Below, piece after piece: positions 20,602-23,609 of a stretch of DNA of 23,609 nucleotides; position 1 is the first letter of the stretch, and the number at the start of each line of letters is the position of its first letter. The translations under genes were made by a program, and so were the position numbers. The DNA comes from Parasitella parasitica. Lineage: Eukaryota; Mucoromycota; Mucoromycetes; Mucorales; Mucoraceae. The notes under the pieces were generated by a model. That model worked only from the letters and a program-made list of their open reading frames with translations, was not told where the DNA came from and did no database searches. The stretch is from the NCBI GenBank assembly GCA_025201805.1, contig MU619308.1, positions 136,103-159,711 on the forward strand, read 5' to 3'.

Positions 20602-20615
20602 GAGTGGAAGCACAG
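20602..20615 (-). repeat. Right terminal inverted repeat
   Basis: Reads CTGTGCTTCCACTC on the minus strand and is followed by TA at 20616-20617. It matches the left end at 12 of 14 positions. Confidence 0.8.
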
Positions 20616-20831
20616 TAAGGCCCAAATGTCACGCACAGTCAATTCATGCCATTCGAGTTCGCATGAGATACAATTTTGAGATCTTGTTGTAAAATACATT
20701 CGCTATAACGATCTGCATTCCACTTCTTAAATTGACATAGACTACATTTGTGCCAAGTTAAAAAGATGTACAATACAGATTTATACTATATAAGATATAG
20801 GCTAGAGATGGCACCATTAGGATGGATGACG

Positions 20832-21026
20832 CTATAGACCTATGCTAATATCTCGATATGACCCTAGACATGTGCTAGATTTATGCTTCAGATACGCAGT
20901 TTCCAAATACGCACTACAAGACTTATACTTATATCCATGATCTGTCTACAGATACATTATGCACTAAAGACTTGTACAATATCTGTAATTCTATAGATAT
21001 GCTCATGACATGCTATAGACATGCTA
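20832..21026. repeat. Degenerate CTATAGACATGCTA-like motif array
   Basis: Five related copies occur at about 20832-20847, 20863-20877, 20946-20966, 20991-21005 and 21012-21026. Examples are CTATAGACCTATGCTA, CCTAGACATGTGCTA and GCTATAGACATGCTA. Spacing is irregular, so this looks like an old, eroded tandem or satellite repeat. Confidence 0.45.
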
Positions 21027-21501
21027 CATGTACGAATATATGCTAAGATGAATACCAAGTGATATATACACTTTAACATTTACTATTAACATAGACTAAA
21101 TAAGGCTATACTAGAGATGATATACGCTCATGGATCGATATCAATAATCTTCGTATGGAAGATTGATCAGAGTACGTCGGGTGAAGACTATATCTACTCA
21201 CTCAGATAGATCTATAAGTTTTCTTTAGTCTGCTGAGATGTCGGTTAGCACAAATTTAAGATGCTAATTAATCAGAATCATTGTGCACGTTAAATTACGA
21301 AAATAGAACATTCATCCATAGCTTGAGTATATGAAGGTTCATCTACCTGGGAAGTAAATGAACTGGAGCTTTATACACCTGTCGATTTGATATTACAACC
21401 TATATCTTTATCAATTTGACATTTATTGTTTTTTATTTTATTTTTTTCAGTGAATCTATATAACATTGTGTATTGTTTCCACACTTATCAATAAATGCCG
21501 C

Positions 21502-21542
21502 GTGAAGGAAAACACTCCTGATCAAAGTGCTTTTCCTTACAC
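21502..21542. repeat. Imperfect hairpin-forming inverted repeat
   Basis: GTGAAGGAAAACACT (21502-21516) is nearly the reverse complement of AGTGCTTTTCCTTACAC (21526-21542), with two single-base bulges and a loop of nine bases. No flanking gene is obvious. Confidence 0.5.
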
Positions 21543-22762
21543 AATAAACATTTAGAATGAATAGTATGGCAGCAGCTCGTCAATCAATGAGTTTTTCCCA
21601 CCGTTCTAGATAAAGATATCTTTCACACAATAACTAAAACATGACGATAGCCATCCTCACACGGCCAACTAATGTTAGGCAAATCTCTATTGATAGTAAA
21701 AGCAATATAGCATGCTTTGCTTCTGTTTAAAATCTAAATTAAACAACGACAAGTTAACGCATTGACTCTCGGATCAATGCTGATATGTGCAAGTAGCTGT
21801 TGTGTAGATTTTTGGTTACACATCTTTATATAGGAATCGATCGATCTTACTGCAGGTTGCATATGCTTTGCCTAAGTCAACATTGTAGATGATAAACAGC
21901 CTTTTTCTCTCGTAAACTTAACTTTAAATTATTTCACATACATTTCTCTTTAGCGTATATTGATTTATATTACAGAGAAAACTAGTTCTTTTATACAAAT
22001 TTAATATATTATTGAAGAGTATCGTTTTGTTTTTACAGTCGGCAAACATACTATCTGACAACTTATAATATTATACATAATAGATACATTCTTGTATAGT
22101 AACTACTACTCGTACATATCAATGCTCCATTCATCAAAACTGATAAACGACAATTTTTTAGATCCTATGGAAATACTAGCATGTTTTTCTCTAGATAAAA
22201 CCTCGGTATATTTTTATAATAAAGAACCTCAAACTTGACTATAATTGTAATGTTACAACGCTTTTATTTTTATAATTTTTTATTTTCGTAAATCTTTCAA
22301 ATTTACTGCAGACATGTGTTGGGTTTATATTTTTGAAGCATTTTTAGACGATTAGCTGTTGCATCAATGTTTTATAATCTATATGCTGTTCTAGCTCTGT
22401 TGAAAAACAGTAGTATTTGCAAAGAGGTAATGAGTATTTTGTTATATTATGACCAAAAACCAGGCCGTTCGAAATGATTTTAGTGTTTATCGCAACAGTA
22501 ACTTGCCAATACATCAAAAATTGAAAAAGCAAGACTATTTATTTGGAATATGAAAAGGTGCTTTTGAAGTGTAATAATGTATATTGTTTGCTGCAGAATT
22601 TAAAGGCTGAAAAAAAAATTTTTAGCAAACATATGCAATGTTATATACGTATTATTTTTGAAGGTATTAGTTCATAAAAAGTAGGGATGTGCACAAGTTG
22701 CAATGGCAACATATTCTGAGCATGAATTTACTACAGTGATTATACAGTCGACGAAACTAAGT

Positions 22763-22879
22763 TGGGCCAGTAAGAAAAAATTTGGGTCATTTTAAAATTG
22801 AATTTGGACGTCGCAATGAAAGTGAGACAGCAACATGAAATTGGGACGCCAGTATGAAAATGGAACAGCAATAAGTAGA
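22763..22879. repeat. Degenerate tandem repeat, unit about 19 bp
   Basis: About six units begin at 22763, 22783, 22804, 22823, 22842 and 22861. The last four are exactly 19 bp each, for example TGAGACAGCAACATGAAAT and TGGGACGCCAGTATGAAAA. The first two are more diverged, and spacing slips by one base on either side of the 21-bp second unit. The array lies about 150 bp beyond the 3' end of the nuclease pseudogene at 23030. Confidence 0.6.
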
Positions 22880-22958
22880 AGAGGACATATTAATTTTTGG
22901 ACCAATCAAACTTTTTTTTTTTTTCAATAGGCCAACTTATTACCCGTAAATAAGGGGT

Positions 22959-22978
22959 GTCTTGCTGTTATGCAAGAC
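22959..22978. repeat. Perfect 7-bp-stem hairpin 3' of the nuclease relic
   Basis: GTCTTGC (22959-22965) and GCAAGAC (22972-22978) pair perfectly around a TGTTAT loop. The hairpin lies 52-71 bp past the stop of the minus-strand TnpB/Fanzor-like pseudogene. In that family a guide RNA is encoded at or just past the 3' end of the gene; whether this hairpin belongs to one is only a suggestion. Confidence 0.5.
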
Positions 22979-23029
22979 ATAGTATATTGCTTAAGCTATT
23001 TTTGTGCAAACGATAATAATGATATTAGT

Positions 23030-23609
23030 CTATGAAATAATCAAATCCATATTAATATCATGATAGCATATCTCCTGAAACTCTTCCGGCCGGTTGTTGT
23101 TGTTGGCGGCCATATACAAGAAGATTGAGCGTACATTGAGACTTGCCATATAATCTCTGTTCCATCGAGTGTGACATGTGTTGCAGCTGAGAACTGGATG
23201 GATATTAAAATTGGCATTGTCTCGTTCATTAGTAGTACTTCGTAGGTGGCATCTGGGGCATATTTGACTTGTCAGTTACTCGTCTCAATCATAACCACGT
23301 ACTTTCTTGAATTTGGTCGGTTCCGTCTGATCGACTTGACGTAATTTAGCAAGGCTTTTCTGAACACTTTTGTTGGAGAGGGTACATTCCCACGATGTCC
23401 ATCGAAGAGAGCAGAGCCAAACGCCACCACTGTAGGTCTTTCAGCCTCACCAGCATTGTCTCTAGGGGCTAGCGGTTTCCCCATTTGTTGATTTGCTTGC
23501 TGTATATCAGGATTGTCTTCTTGATATTTTCTGCTACCTGTAAACAAACGCTTGCACATTTCGGTCAATGCCTTTTGCTTATTCCTATAGCTGTGGTATT
23601 TGAGTTTTT
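23030..23609 (-). pseudogene. TnpB/Fanzor-like nuclease, C-terminal part, broken
   Basis: The visible part reads like the C-terminal third of a TnpB-superfamily RNA-guided nuclease; the gene continues past the window edge. In order: TVVAFGSALFDGHRGNVPSP; FRKALLNYVKSIRRN; KYVVMI; then, after a frame change at about 23285, DE-stop-LTSQICPRCHLRS, which carries the RuvC-II Glu and the first half of a zinc ribbon; VLSCNTC, the second half; and RWNRDYMASLNVRSIF, the RuvC-III Asp motif. The order E-x2-TS-x2-C-x2-C, then C-x2-C, then NRD-x2-A-x-N, is the TnpB/Fanzor signature. The GxxxF-x-GxxGNxPSPT stretch before it favours the eukaryotic Fanzor branch. A small frameshift and an in-frame TAA sit exactly at the RuvC-II site, so the copy is dead. 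The natural end is TAG at 23030-23032. A related uncharacterised zinc-ribbon family is the main alternative. Confidence 0.7.

Larger units (their letters stand above)
18760..20615 (-). mobile_element. Decayed Tc1/mariner DNA transposon, both ends recognisable
   Basis: An 1856-bp element is bounded by short inverted repeats (CTGTGCTTCC at each end, 12 of 14 bases matching) and flanked on both sides by TA, the target duplicated by Tc1/mariner insertion. Inside, on the minus strand, is a damaged DD34E transposase gene (19133-20405). This leaves about 210 bp before and about 370 bp after the coding region. A second, subterminal inverted match is AAAAATTTGAGACTAAT near 18785 against the reverse complement of sequence near 20510-20530. 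TA dinucleotides are common, so the duplication alone is weak evidence; with the matching ends and the enclosed transposase the boundaries are well supported. Confidence 0.85.
20618..22762. other. AT-rich intergenic DNA with decayed repeats
   Basis: No coding sequence is supported. A scattered CTATAGACATGCTA-like motif occupies 20832-21026, an imperfect hairpin lies at 21502-21542, and the rest is AT-rich with short ORFs that carry no recognisable motif. Confidence 0.55.

Noticed and set aside
1..23609. tRNA, rRNA genes or CRISPR arrays
   Set aside because: No T-loop-like GTTCRA with matching stems, no rRNA signature and no regularly spaced identical repeats with unique spacers were found by eye. 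A tRNAscan or Infernal run would be decisive.

Overview
The window looks like nuclear DNA of an early-diverging fungus, most likely Mucoromycota and probably Mucorales. The evidence is short GT-AG introns (50-83 bp), AT-rich intergenic DNA, a fungal-type Fab1 lipid kinase, an F-box gene, and decayed Tc1/mariner elements. There is no sign of bacterial operons, Shine-Dalgarno sites, CRISPR arrays, rRNA or tRNA genes. The assignment rests on recognising protein families by eye; no search was run.

Layout. Positions 1-1784 are AT-rich DNA with short repeats and no gene. Positions 1785-5190 are a graveyard: the 3' half of a Tc1/mariner transposase (minus), a frame-broken copy of an uncharacterised protein family (minus), and the 5' half of a related transposase (plus). 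The two transposase pieces share a 35-bp inverted segment. Positions 5190-6355 are intergenic and contain the probable fab1 promoter.

Positions 6356-14052 hold the main gene, a complete six-exon FAB1/PIKfyve homologue of 2457 residues that should make PI(3,5)P2 on vacuolar or endosomal membranes. Only 13 bp after its stop begins the 3' end of a convergent, badly degraded Old Yellow Enzyme gene (14066-14817), which has lost its catalytic core. Positions 15108-16913 (minus) encode an intact 601-residue F-box protein, probably a substrate receptor of an SCF ubiquitin ligase.

Positions 16914-18759 are gene-poor. Positions 18760-20615 are a nearly complete but dead DD34E Tc1/mariner element, with recognisable terminal inverted repeats and flanking TA dinucleotides. 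Positions 20618-23029 are again gene-poor, with several decayed repeats. At the right edge (23030-23609, minus, continuing outside) is the C-terminal part of a broken TnpB/Fanzor-like RNA-guided nuclease gene. A hairpin and a 19-bp tandem array lie just past its stop.

Only two genes appear functional, fab1 and the F-box gene. The rest records repeated transposon invasion and decay around two housekeeping-type genes. The most interesting observation is the Fanzor-like remnant with its 3' structured DNA, although the copy seen here is inactivated.
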